Assembly: GCA_035762545.1 (NCBI GenBank)
Contig: DASTOM010000043.1
Location: 1 to 45,609, forward strand
DNA length: 45,609 bases
Origin: JANQRA01 sp035762545
GTDB taxonomy: Bacteria; Actinomycetota; Acidimicrobiia; Spongiisociales; ZC4RG35
Direction: 5' to 3'
Positions 37,831 through 45,609 of the stretch are shown here, piece after piece. The translations under genes and the position numbers were made by a program. Each line of letters starts with the position of its first letter. The stretch's first letter is position 1. Under the pieces are notes generated by a model. The model was not told where the DNA came from. It saw only the letters and a list, made by a program, of their open reading frames with translations, and did not search any database.

Positions 37831-38648
37831 GCCGACACGTCCCGATTGGTGAGTCGGTCGACCGCGGTCGCCAGATCGGGACAGGGCGACAGTCGCCACC
37901 ACTCGGTGAGCAGTGCCGGTTCACGGGGTGTGCGCAGGACGCCGACCGTCTCCAGCTCACAGAAGCCCTGTCCGATGTACACCTGGGCGGCGGCACCCAG
38001 ATCGGGCACATCGCCGGTTCCTGCCTCCGACCACTTCTCGAACAGCCATCCGGCAAGCCAATAGCCGAGAGAGTGTCGCCCGGGGCCGACTCCGAGCTTT
38101 ATGGGTGCCTCACCGGTCGCCTCGATGGCGAGATGACCGTCCTCGATCGTCAGTCTCGGGTCGCCGAGATCGGTGTACGGCCAGACGACGATCGACCGGT
38201 CGGGAAGCGGGGCCGTGTCCGCGTGGGGCAGGGTCATGATCGCGGTCCCTCCAAGCTCGAGTTGGGTGACGCCCCATGCCGCTGCGGGGAGACGCGCCCC
38301 CATGATCTTGTGATCGACTCGCAAGGACTCCCCGTCGAGTGTGATCGTCATGTGCTTGGTCAGACCCGCCAGGTCGGCCTCGGCCCAGGTCGACACAGTG
38401 TCACCATTGCGAGCCCATCGGCCGGCGTGGTCGTCCGGGGCGTAGGTGATCGAAGGGACTTCGGGCGAGGCCCACAGCCGATGGCCCCCGTGAAAGACAT
38501 AGGGAGGGCCATCCACTCGTTCGATCGCCACAGAACGTGCCAGTCGAGCGAACAGGTCGGGACCTCCATCCCGGGTCAGCCCGATGATTCGTGGACCGAA
38601 GTCCTCGGCTATCTCGATCCGGTACGGCCCGAGCTCGACGACCGGCAA
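37827..38648 (-). CDS. aldose-epimerase-fold protein (mutarotase-like)
   Basis: 273 aa. The strands and motifs VVELGPYRIEIAEDFGPRIIGL, FHGGHRLWASPEVPSITYAPDD and YWLAGWLFEKWSE suggest a galactose-mutarotase-like beta-sandwich, possibly DUF4380-like. Catalytic His residues of true mutarotases cannot be confirmed. Wedged between xylA (2 nt away) and xylB (4-nt overlap), it probably interconverts xylose anomers or acts on a related sugar, which is inference from context. Confidence 0.6.
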   Translation of the reverse strand: MPVVELGPYRIEIAEDFGPRIIGLTRDGGPDLFARLARSVAIERVDGPPYVFHGGHRLWASPEVPSITYAPDDHAGRWARNGDTVSTWAEADLAGLTKHMTITLDGESLRVDHKIMGARLPAAAWGVTQLELGGTAIMTLPHADTAPLPDRSIVVWPYTDLGDPRLTIEDGHLAIEATGEAPIKLGVGPGRHSLGYWLAGWLFEKWSEAGTGDVPDLGAAAQVYIGQGFCELETVGVLRTPREPALLTEWWRLSPCPDLATAVDRLTNRDVSA

Positions 38649-38650
38649 GG

Positions 38651-39973
38651 TCAGGCCTCGACCGACCAGATGACCTCGTTTACCCGGTTCTCCAACAGTT
38701 CTTGTTGCCCGGACACGGGTCGGGGGTCGACCTCACCTGAGGTGACCTTCTCCTCGAGCGTCACCAGAGTCTCGCTTCCGTCGAGGATGCCGGCACCGAG
38801 CGGTGCCGACCATCCGGCGTACCGCTGGCTGAGCGGGCTCGACAACGTCTCCTGCTCGATCATGTCCGCGGCCACGAGTAGTGCCCTGGCGAGGGTGTCG
38901 ATGCCACCGATATGACCATGGAACAGGTCGACCCGGTCGATGGACTGCCGTCGCAACTTGGTGTCGAAGTTGAAACCACCGGTGGTGAACCCGCCACCGC
39001 GCATGATCTCGTAGAGCGCCAGTGACATCTCGTCCACCGAGTTGGGGAACTGGTCTGTGTCCCAGCCGTTCTGGGGATCGCCCCGGTTGGCGTCGATCGA
39101 TCCGAAGATCCCATTGGCAACGGCGTAGGCGATCTCGTGATGGAACGAGTGCCCGGCGAGAGTCGCATGGTTTCCCTCGATGTTGACCCGGTAATCGTCG
39201 ACCAGGTCGTAGCTGGTCAGGAACCCGTGCACCGACTGGCTGTCATAGTCGTACTGGTGCTTGGTCGGCTCGGCCGGCTTGGGCTCCAGGAGAAGTGTCC
39301 CTTCGAAGCCGATGGACCGCTTGTGATCCGCCACCATGTGCAGGAAGCGGGCCAGTTGCTCTTGCTCTCGTCTGAGGTCGGTGTTGAGCAAGGTCTCATA
39401 TCCCTCCCGGCCGCCCCAGAGCACGTAGTTGGCGCCTCCGAGTCGATGCGTCGCCTCGAGGGCGTGCTTCACCTGAGCCGCGGCGTAGGCGAAAACAGCG
39501 GGATCGGGGTTGGTGGCGGCCCCGGCCGCATAACGGGGATGCCCGAAGAGGTTCGCCGTCCCCCACAGAACCCGGACCCCGGTCTCAGCCATCTTCTTCT
39601 CGGCATAGTCCACCATCATCTCGAGGTTCGATGCCGACTCGGAGAACGTGGGACCTACTGGAGCGATGTCGACGTCGTGAAAGCAGAAGAACGGAACACC
39701 GAGCTTGGTGAAGAACTCGAAGGCGGCGTCCATCTTCTGACGGGCCGCGGCGATGGGATCGTCGGTCACCCCGAGCCAGGGCCGATCGAAGGTGCCTTCG
39801 CCGAACACGTCGGATCCGGGCCAGTTGAACGAATGCCAGTAGCAGACCGCGATTCGAAGCTGGTCCTCCATCCGCTTGCCCAGGACTTCCCGGTCGGGGT
39901 CATAGACCCGATATGAGAGCTCCGCTCCTGAGCCAGCGAAACCGACCTTGTCGACTGCCCCGAAGAAGGACAT
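38651..39973 (-). CDS. xylA: xylose isomerase, class II
   Basis: 440 aa, the length of class II enzymes (E. coli type); class I enzymes of Streptomyces are about 390 aa. Isomerises D-xylose to D-xylulose with two Mg2+/Mn2+. Catalytic His99 and Asp102 are in FCFHDVDIAP; metal ligands are in LLLEPKPAEPTKHQYDYD, NIEGNHATLAGHSFHHEI and GSIDANRGDPQNGWDTDQFP. The N-terminal extension (YRVYDPDREVLGKRMEDQLRIAVCYWHSF) is class II specific. A strong AAGGAGAG lies before the ATG. It follows the transport genes with a 33-nt gap. The class is unexpected in an actinobacterium and hints at transfer. Confidence 0.96.
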   Translation of the reverse strand: MSFFGAVDKVGFAGSGAELSYRVYDPDREVLGKRMEDQLRIAVCYWHSFNWPGSDVFGEGTFDRPWLGVTDDPIAAARQKMDAAFEFFTKLGVPFFCFHDVDIAPVGPTFSESASNLEMMVDYAEKKMAETGVRVLWGTANLFGHPRYAAGAATNPDPAVFAYAAAQVKHALEATHRLGGANYVLWGGREGYETLLNTDLRREQEQLARFLHMVADHKRSIGFEGTLLLEPKPAEPTKHQYDYDSQSVHGFLTSYDLVDDYRVNIEGNHATLAGHSFHHEIAYAVANGIFGSIDANRGDPQNGWDTDQFPNSVDEMSLALYEIMRGGGFTTGGFNFDTKLRRQSIDRVDLFHGHIGGIDTLARALLVAADMIEQETLSSPLSQRYAGWSAPLGAGILDGSETLVTLEEKVTSGEVDPRPVSGQQELLENRVNEVIWSVEA

Positions 39974-40006
39974 CGTTCTCTCCTTGATTAGAGAGCCGCA
40001 GTTGCT

Positions 40007-40798
40007 TCAGCCGTGCAGCTCGTCGAGTTCGGACTGGGTGACCTCGCCGGGCTTCTTACCGAGGATGATCATCGCCAGGACCTGGTCGATGGTCACGTCG
40101 TCCTTTTGAACGGTTCCGACGATCCGGCCCTGATACATGACGCTGATCCTGTCGGCGAGGTCGAAGACATCGTGGATGTCATGGCTGATCAGGAATATCC
40201 CGATCTCCTCTCGCTTCAATTGGCGAATCAGTGCGCGCACCTGCTCGGTCTCGGCGGGACCCAGTGCAGCCGTCGGCTCGTCCATGATCAGGATCCTGGC
40301 GTCGAAATGAACCGCCCGAGCGATGGCGACCGATTGCCGTTGGCCACCGGACAGCGAGGCCACTGGAACTTTGAAGTTCTGAAACTGGGGATTGAGCCGC
40401 GACATGACCTTGCGGGTGGCGTCTTCCATCGCCGAGTCGTCGAGGTTCCCGATCGAAGTGGTCAGCTCGCGTCCCAAGAACACGTTGCCCGGGGCGTCGA
40501 TGTTCTCGGCGAGAGCCAGCGTTTGATAGATGGTCTCGATGCCCAGACCTTTCGCCACCCTTGGGTTGTCGATCGAGACCTCCTCGCCATCGATCACAAT
40601 GGTGCCGGAATCGGCTCGTTGCGCACCGGAGAGAGTTTTGATCAGAGTCGACTTTCCGGCGCCATTCCCACCCACGATGGCGTGGACCTCTCCGGCCAGG
40701 AGGTCGATGGTGACGCGCTCGACCGCGTGCACGCCGCCGAAGCTGACGCTCATGTCCTTCATCTCGACCAGAGTCCGGGTGGCGATCTCGGTCGTCAT
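40007..40798 (-). CDS. xylG: sugar ABC transporter ATPase (single domain)
   Basis: 263 aa with one ABC domain: Walker A GGNGAGKST, signature LSGGQRQSVAIARA, Walker B ILIMDEPTAAL and switch His in FLISHDIHDV. Powers uptake through the XylH-type permease. Escherichia coli XylG has two ABC domains in about 510 aa; this is the short type seen in some FrcA-like systems and presumably works as a homodimer. Walker A reads GGNGAGKST where sugar importers commonly have GENGAGKST. ATGA overlap with the permease gene. Confidence 0.92.
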   Translation of the reverse strand: MTTEIATRTLVEMKDMSVSFGGVHAVERVTIDLLAGEVHAIVGGNGAGKSTLIKTLSGAQRADSGTIVIDGEEVSIDNPRVAKGLGIETIYQTLALAENIDAPGNVFLGRELTTSIGNLDDSAMEDATRKVMSRLNPQFQNFKVPVASLSGGQRQSVAIARAVHFDARILIMDEPTAALGPAETEQVRALIRQLKREEIGIFLISHDIHDVFDLADRISVMYQGRIVGTVQKDDVTIDQVLAMIILGKKPGEVTQSELDELHG

Positions 40799-42135
40799 CT
40801 CGCCAGCCTCCTGCGATACGCGGCGTCGGCGGCCACGGCCGCGACCAGGACCACTCCGACGACTACGTCCTGCACCTGGGTCTCGAGGCCGATGAGGGAC
40901 ATCCCGGACTGGAGCGACTGCATGAAGAGTGCACCGAGCACTGCCCCGAAGATGGTGCCGACCCCTCCGGATAGGGATGTGCCCCCGATCACGGCCGCGG
41001 CGATCACATAGAGCTCCTGAAGCGTCCCGAGGCCGGCCGTCGCCGAGTTGAGTCTGGCGATCTGAACCGCAGCCGCCAGGCCAACGAGAATCCCCATTGT
41101 CATGAAGGTGTACATGATCAGACGCTTGGTCGGGATGCCGCTGAGTTGCGCCGCCTCAGGGTTCCCGCCGACGGCGTACACGTAGCGCCCAAAACGACGT
41201 CGTGTGGCGATGAAGGTCATCACGATCGCGGTGCCGAGTGCGATCAGGACCAGATTGGCCAGACCGAACGGTATCTCCAGCGTTGCGGGGTCGAGGTCGA
41301 GGTTGTTGTCTTCGACGTACTGCTCCGCCAGGCCGATGGGCAAGTAGTACTGGTTGAGAAACCAGACGGTGCCGAGGATCAGGGCCGGTCCCAGGACCAT
41401 CAAGACAACGTCGGCCCACAGCGGCCGAACCCGGAAGCCGAACTTGAGGCGGTTGCGTCGACGGGCGATCAGGAGGAGAACGATGGCGATGGATGCCACC
41501 ACACCGATGATCCAGCTCACAGTGCCTCCAACCGTCCCTCGGGCACCACCTCCCAAGAGCTGGAACGTGGTGTCCATTGGTGCGATGGTGCGTCCTCGGG
41601 CCATCACCCACAACAGGCCTCGCCAGACCAGTAGACCCCCGAGGGTGACGATGAACGAGGGCACCGCCGCATAGGCCACGATCGCGCCCTGGAAGAGCCC
41701 GATAAGCCCTCCGAGGATGATTCCGGCGATCAAGGTGATGACCCAGGTCCATGGGTGGTCGAATCCCAATATGGCCGGTAGCCACTCGGCCTGCATGAGG
41801 GCCATGAACATCCCCACGAACCCGAGCATGGAGCCCACCGATAGGTCGATGTTGCGAGAGACGATGACCAACACCATCCCGGTGGCCATGATGGCGACGA
41901 TCGATGTTTGGACGGTGAGGGTCCACAGGTTTCGAGGAGTGAGGAACGTCCCGCCACTCCAGAAATGGAACACGACCCATATGACGAGCATCGCCAAGAT
42001 CAACCCGAACATGCGGGTATCGAGTTCGAGCGAGTGAAGGGTGCGCCTGATCACTCCGCCCGAAGATGCGTCCCGCGCCTCTTCAGGCGGCAGGGGCGCC
42101 TCGAACGTGGATGTCGACTCCTCTGTTACGGCCAT
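40795..42135 (-). CDS. xylH: xylose ABC transporter permease
   Basis: 446 aa, somewhat longer than E. coli XylH. A 40-residue acidic head is followed by about ten or more membrane segments of the BPD_transp_2 family; characteristic stretches are VLVIVSRNIDLSVGSMLGF, VAYAAVPSFIVTLGGLLVWRGLLW, RYVYAVGGNPEAAQLSGIPTKRL and AAAVIGGTSLSGGVGTIFGAVLGAL. Forms the channel for the XylF-bound sugar. A strong hairpin lies between xylF and this gene, so it may be transcribed less than the binding protein. Confidence 0.93.
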   Translation of the reverse strand: MAVTEESTSTFEAPLPPEEARDASSGGVIRRTLHSLELDTRMFGLILAMLVIWVVFHFWSGGTFLTPRNLWTLTVQTSIVAIMATGMVLVIVSRNIDLSVGSMLGFVGMFMALMQAEWLPAILGFDHPWTWVITLIAGIILGGLIGLFQGAIVAYAAVPSFIVTLGGLLVWRGLLWVMARGRTIAPMDTTFQLLGGGARGTVGGTVSWIIGVVASIAIVLLLIARRRNRLKFGFRVRPLWADVVLMVLGPALILGTVWFLNQYYLPIGLAEQYVEDNNLDLDPATLEIPFGLANLVLIALGTAIVMTFIATRRRFGRYVYAVGGNPEAAQLSGIPTKRLIMYTFMTMGILVGLAAAVQIARLNSATAGLGTLQELYVIAAAVIGGTSLSGGVGTIFGAVLGALFMQSLQSGMSLIGLETQVQDVVVGVVLVAAVAADAAYRRRLAR

Positions 42136-42199
42136 CTAGCTCCCGGGGGCAAAAGGTACACACTTGCTCCGCGCTCGGCGGGATGGCGTACCGGTTGTC

Positions 42200-42230
42200 A
42201 GAGTCCCCGGGTCGTCGACCCGGGGACTCT
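42200..42230 (-). terminator. xylF-xylH intercistronic hairpin
   Basis: A perfect 14-bp inverted repeat (arms 42200-42213 and 42217-42230, core AGTCCCCGGGTC / GACCCGGGGACT) with a 3-nt loop, GC-rich, between xylF and xylH. No T-run follows on the minus strand. It could be a partial terminator or an RNA end stabiliser that gives more binding protein than permease. Confidence 0.68.
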
Positions 42231-42246
42231 TCTACTGTCGCTCAGA

Positions 42247-43353
42247 TCAGGGGCAGGCCTCGACCGAGCCGGCCTCCACTCCCTGGCACAGGTCCTCTTG
42301 CGTGATCACCTCTGCGTCGATCACTTCCTGGAGGTTGTCCTGGGTGATCGGGTTGGGGTCGAGGAAGATCGAGATCATCGTGTTCCCACCGGGGGATTCG
42401 AACTCGACCGTGTTCTCGATGTCGGCGAGGGCGGCGCCCCCGGCGAGAGCCAGGGCGGCCTCACCGGCGATCTGCCCGAGGACACGAGCGTCCTTCCAGA
42501 CCGAGACCAGCTGTGTTCCCAGCGCAACCCTGTTCAGGGCGGCGGCGTCGCCGTCCTGTCCGGTGACCGGGATCTGGCCTGCGAGGCCCTGGGCCTCGAG
42601 AGCAGCAACCACACCACCGGCCATGCCATCGTTCTCCACGAGGGCAGCCTGGATGTCGTTGTTGTTCTGGGTCAGACAGTTCTCCATCGTCTCCTGTGCG
42701 ACCTCGGCCAACCAGTCGTCGGTGTACTCCTCACAGACGATGGTGATGTCGCCGGCGGCCACGGCGTCGCCGATGACCTCCTCCATGCCTGCACGCAGGA
42801 AGTCGGAGTTGGCGTCGGCACCATTGCCCTTGATGATGGCGAAGTTGCCACTGTTCACCTGCTCGAAGAGGACTTCGGCCATGATCCGGCCCACGCCGAC
42901 GTTGTCGAACGTCAGATAGAGGGCTCGTTCGTCCTCGATGAGGCGGTCATAGGCGATGACCGGAATCCCCTGCGACGCAGCGCTCTCCACTGCGGGCAGA
43001 ATCGCCTCGGTGTTCTGGGCGAGGATCACGATCACGTCAGCACCCTGATTGATCAGGTTCTCGACATCAGCGAGCTGCTGCTCCTCTGACGATGCGGCAT
43101 CGGTCTTGATGTACTGGGCGCCACCCTCCTCGATCGCGGCCACGAAGGCCGGCTCGTCGAACTTCGACCAGCGCTCCTCGTTGAAGTTGTTCCACGAGAA
43201 CCCGATGACGAGGTCTTCGTCACCGCCACCACCGGCAGCGGTGGTGTCAGAGCCGCCATCAGTCGTGTCGGACCCCTCGTCACCTCCGCCACATGCCGCC
43301 AGGACAATCGCCAGGACAGCCAGCAGCGCTACCAGATATCTATTTCTCTTCAA
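42247..43353 (-). CDS. xylF: xylose-binding lipoprotein
   Basis: 368 aa from TTG 43353. A lipoprotein signal (MKRNRYLVALLAVLAIVLAAC, split here as MKRNRYLVAL and LAVLAIVLAAC) ends in lipobox L-A-A-C, then a Gly/Asp/Thr-rich tether and a periplasmic-binding-protein fold (Peripla_BP_4): VIGFSWNNFNEERWSK, QGADVIVILAQNT, GIPVIAYDRLI, IPVTGQDGDAAALN. This fits D-xylose-binding proteins. The start is fixed by AGGAGG at 43360-43365, 6 nt upstream; a GTG 24 nt earlier would place that AGGAGG inside the gene. First gene of the xylose operon. Confidence 0.93.
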   Translation of the reverse strand: MKRNRYLVALLAVLAIVLAACGGGDEGSDTTDGGSDTTAAGGGGDEDLVIGFSWNNFNEERWSKFDEPAFVAAIEEGGAQYIKTDAASSEEQQLADVENLINQGADVIVILAQNTEAILPAVESAASQGIPVIAYDRLIEDERALYLTFDNVGVGRIMAEVLFEQVNSGNFAIIKGNGADANSDFLRAGMEEVIGDAVAAGDITIVCEEYTDDWLAEVAQETMENCLTQNNNDIQAALVENDGMAGGVVAALEAQGLAGQIPVTGQDGDAAALNRVALGTQLVSVWKDARVLGQIAGEAALALAGGAALADIENTVEFESPGGNTMISIFLDPNPITQDNLQEVIDAEVITQEDLCQGVEAGSVEACP

Positions 43354-43359
43354 TCTGTT

Positions 43360-43365
43360 CCTCCT
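43360..43365 (-). promoter_or_regulatory. Shine-Dalgarno AGGAGG selecting the xylF TTG start
   Basis: AGGAGG on the minus strand with 6 nt to TTG 43353. No ATG or GTG is at the right distance. Confidence 0.75.
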
Positions 43366-43454
43366 ATGTGAACACACCGCCGGGTCGCTGCGTCTGTCGT
43401 GACCGGCACCACTGACGAGACGAATGCCGACGGCAACGTTGCGAGCCTAACCGG

Positions 43455-43510
43455 CAATTGTTCGGGCCTGCAACAAAATTGGGGGATATATTGATTGATC
43501 CGCAACAAAA
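43455..43510. promoter_or_regulatory. candidate ROK/XylR operator region
   Basis: CAATTGTT (43455-43462) and AACAAAATTG (43472-43481) form an imperfect inverted repeat with core TTGTT-N9-AACAA, resembling the TTTGTT/AACAAA boxes of ROK xylose repressors. CAACAAAA recurs at 43471 and 43503, 32 bp apart. On the minus strand TTGCAG and TAGGCT (43449-43444) may be the xylF promoter across the repeat. TATATT is at 43487-43492. Confidence 0.55.
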
Positions 43511-44766
43511 GGGTCCCGAACCTGACAGACCACAGGAGCTCGGAGGGTGTCGTCCGTCGCAAAGGCATCGCTGCCGAAGAGCTGAGACGTCACAACCTCT
43601 CCGCCGTGTTGGACAGGCTCCACGTGGCAGGACCGATGTCGCGCTCGCGGTTGGCGGCTCAGACCGGTCTCAATCGCTCGACGATTCGCGACCTGCTGAA
43701 CGAGCTCGGGGAGTTGGGGCTGGTGGTCGAGGATCGGGGACCCAGCGGCGCCGGACCGGGTCGGCCCTCCTCCGTTGCCAGGGTCATTCCCTCCGGCGCA
43801 GCGGTACTCGCCATCGACCTCGAAGTCGACTCGATGGCCGTGGCCGCGGTGGGCATCGGCGGTGAGATCTTCGACGAGATCCGCATCTCACAGCTTGAGG
43901 GAGGACCGATCTCCCCGGAGGACGCGGTGGCCGCCGTGGTTCGTTTGGTTCCGCCGATCCTCGCAAGTCTTCCCCCGGGCCATCGACTCGTCGGCGCCGG
44001 GGCAGGTGTGGCCGGCGTGGTTCGGCGCTCCGACGGGTTCGTCCACCTGGCACCAAACCTGGGCTGGCGCGACGTGCCGCTCGGCGCGATGCTCGCCGAA
44101 GGGCTACAGATCGACCGGGTGATGCTGGCGAACGAAGCCGATCTCGGTGCTCTCGCCGAGTTCCGGCGGGGCGCGGGGCGAGGAAGCCGCAACATGATCT
44201 TCGTGACCGGCGAGGTCGGCGTAGGAATCGGGATCATCTACGAGGGGCGGCCGATGCTGGGGGCGTCGGGCTATGCCGGCGAGGCGGGTCACACCATCAT
44301 CAACCCGTCGGGCTCTCGGTGCCGCTGTGGGTCCATCGGGTGCTGGGAGACCGAGGTCGGCGAGGAGGCTGTGATCCGCCGAGCCGGTCTCGAGGGCCGC
44401 CGGGGCGTGGAGGCGATGGACGAGATAGTGGGACGGGCGGACGGTGGCGACGGCGACATCATCAAGAGCCTCGAGGAGGTTGGCGGGTGGATCGGACTCG
44501 GCGTCGGCAGCCTGATCAACACGTTCAACCCTGACCTCGTGGTTCTCGGCGGGTTCTACGAGCGCATCTATCCCTGGATCGAGGGGCCGGCCATCAGGGC
44601 GGCACATGGTGTGGCCCTGGAAGCACCTTGGGCGGCGACGGAGATCCGATCGGGACAGCTCGGACCGGACGCCATCCTCACCGGGGCAGCAGAGCTGGTC
44701 ATCGGAGAGGTAGTGGCCGATCCCGGTGCGCTCAGGTCGGCCGAGCCCGCGACGACGACCAGCTAG
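43495..44766 (+). CDS. ROK-family transcriptional regulator (XylR-like)
   Basis: Up to 423 aa. The N-terminal winged helix (LRRHNLSAVLDRLHVAGPMSRSRLAAQTGLNRSTIRDLLNELGELGLV) is followed by a ROK sugar-binding/kinase-like domain (AIDLEVDSMAVAAVGIGG, GAGAGVAGVV, GYAGEAGHTIINP) with the zinc motif CRCGSIGCWE. By position it represses the divergent xyl operon and responds to xylose, as known for XylR of Gram-positives. The start is uncertain: TTG 43495 lies in the candidate operator region, and the only later in-frame option before the HTH is CTG 43522. Ends in a CTAG shared with the convergent gene. Confidence 0.9.
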   Translation: MIRNKRVPNLTDHRSSEGVVRRKGIAAEELRRHNLSAVLDRLHVAGPMSRSRLAAQTGLNRSTIRDLLNELGELGLVVEDRGPSGAGPGRPSSVARVIPSGAAVLAIDLEVDSMAVAAVGIGGEIFDEIRISQLEGGPISPEDAVAAVVRLVPPILASLPPGHRLVGAGAGVAGVVRRSDGFVHLAPNLGWRDVPLGAMLAEGLQIDRVMLANEADLGALAEFRRGAGRGSRNMIFVTGEVGVGIGIIYEGRPMLGASGYAGEAGHTIINPSGSRCRCGSIGCWETEVGEEAVIRRAGLEGRRGVEAMDEIVGRADGGDGDIIKSLEEVGGWIGLGVGSLINTFNPDLVVLGGFYERIYPWIEGPAIRAAHGVALEAPWAATEIRSGQLGPDAILTGAAELVIGEVVADPGALRSAEPATTTS

Positions 44767-45609
44767 CCGGCCGCGTCGGCGAAGATTCGCTCGATGACCT
44801 CGAGATTGGCCACCGCATCCGCAGGGGGAACAGGAACAGACGTGCCCTCCCGGATCGCCCTGCTGAAAGCGTCGGTCTCCACGGTGTACGGGTCTGCGGT
44901 GGCAAACTCGTGAGTCTCCGAGGCTGGAGCCACTGGCGGGTCGCCCCCGGCGATCACGTGGATTCGCGTCGGGCGATCCGGTGGGATGTTGAACGGGATC
45001 TCGACCACGATCCTGCCCTGCGACCCACCGATCTCCACCCGCTGGGCCGACTCCATCCGGGTGGAGCAGACGAAGGAGGCATGGCCATCGCCGAAGTCGA
45101 GGACGGCGGACGTCACGATGTCGGTCCCCTGCACGGGGTCACGAACGATCGACCCCTTGACATCCGACGGCTCTCCGTCGAAGACCAGGCGGGCAACGTT
45201 CACGGCGTAGCAGCCGATGTCGAAGAGTGCCCCTCCCCCTGCCTCCGTTCGGTTGCGGATGTCGGAGGGGTCGTCATTGAAGTAGGAGAAGATGGCCTGC
45301 ACCGATCTGACCTCACCCACTCCCCCGGACCCGACAAGGTCCATGACCTTCACCCACATCGGGTGGAGGCGGTACATGAAAGCCTCCATCAGCAGAACGT
45401 CGGAGGCTTCGGCTATCTCGATCATCCTCCTGGCATCGACCGACGTCATCGCCAGCGGCTTCTCACAGAGGACGTGTTTGCCCGCCTCCGCCGCGGCAAT
45501 CGTCCACTCGGCGTGGAGGTGATTGGGAAGCGGGATGTAGACGGCTTCGATCTCCGGGTCGGCGACGAGCTCCTCATACGAACCGTGAGATCGAGCGATA
45601 CCGAGATCA
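44763..45609 (-). CDS. Gfo/Idh/MocA-family oxidoreductase, 5' truncated by window edge
   Basis: The last 281 codons are present; the N-terminal Rossmann start lies beyond 45609. In frame through the edge one reads EELVADPEIEAVYIPLPNHLH and AEAGKHVLCEKPLAMTSVDA, the EKP motif with the catalytic Lys region, then LLMEAFMYRLHPMW, GGGALFDIGCYAVNVARLVF and a late VETDAFSRAIREG. A NAD(P)-dependent sugar or inositol dehydrogenase type; substrate unknown. The ATG at 45449 is internal, not the start. The stop shares CTAG with the ROK gene. It may belong to sugar metabolism next to the xylose regulon. Confidence 0.9.
   Translation of the reverse strand, partial: DLGIARSHGSYEELVADPEIEAVYIPLPNHLHAEWTIAAAEAGKHVLCEKPLAMTSVDARRMIEIAEASDVLLMEAFMYRLHPMWVKVMDLVGSGGVGEVRSVQAIFSYFNDDPSDIRNRTEAGGGALFDIGCYAVNVARLVFDGEPSDVKGSIVRDPVQGTDIVTSAVLDFGDGHASFVCSTRMESAQRVEIGGSQGRIVVEIPFNIPPDRPTRIHVIAGGDPPVAPASETHEFATADPYTVETDAFSRAIREGTSVPVPPADAVANLEVIERIFADAAG

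Overview
High-GC DNA, densely coded on both strands, most likely from an actinobacterium. A lineage such as Acidimicrobiia is a guess from gene content and style, not something I can prove here. The pointers are a DUF222/HNH (13E12-type) gene with a mycobacterial-type LexA box, HxlR and ROK regulators, GTG/TTG starts, and a recurring TANNNT box 6-11 nt before start codons with no Shine-Dalgarno sequence (leaderless geometry). Several genes are unusual for the phylum: aceK, a fused aspartokinase/homoserine dehydrogenase and a class II xylose isomerase.

Layout. 1-4444: small membrane proteins, a frameshifted DUF222/HNH gene under an SOS box, a small lipoprotein candidate, a DUF1579-like protein and an AlkZ-like winged-helix protein. 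4441-7404: a DtxR-family metalloregulator divergent from ferritin, which is tightly followed by aceK, apparently starting at CTG. 7439-15358: purU, an SDR, a molybdopterin oxidoreductase with a coupled small lipoprotein, an ICL/PEP-mutase-like enzyme with an acyl-CoA ligase, DUF4262 and an alpha/beta hydrolase. 15355-22277 (minus): a complete histidine operon hisG-hisC/HAD-hisB-hisH-hisF-hisA/I/E-hisD in seven overlapping genes, two of them multifunctional fusions.

The most interesting part is the roughly 270-bp divergent control region 22436-22708 and its flanks. On the minus strand a near-leaderless peptide with six His codons in a row of seven precedes a terminator and a mutually exclusive antiterminator: a classic his attenuator. 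On the plus strand a near-leaderless cysteine-rich peptide precedes a thiosulfate sulfurtransferase. The end of that peptide's reading frame is perfectly complementary over 9 nt to the sulfurtransferase Shine-Dalgarno region and also to an upstream segment within the peptide frame, which looks like a cysteine-responsive translational attenuator. Two amino-acid-sensing leader peptides thus sit back to back.

23580-36346: fused ThrA, an LPxTG-like surface protein with 21-bp repeats, an HxlR regulator divergent from a 39-aa peptide gene coupled to a hydrolase, a cyclase/ATPase/TPR signalling protein, DUF1697, a phosphofructokinase with an Asp-to-Asn change, a two-domain anthraniloyl/salicylyl-CoA monooxygenase and an MFS transporter. 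36331-44766: a complete xylose regulon, xylF-xylH-xylG-xylA-mutarotase-like-xylB on the minus strand with a divergent ROK regulator. The right edge cuts a Gfo/Idh/MocA oxidoreductase. I saw no tRNA, rRNA, CRISPR array or insertion sequence.
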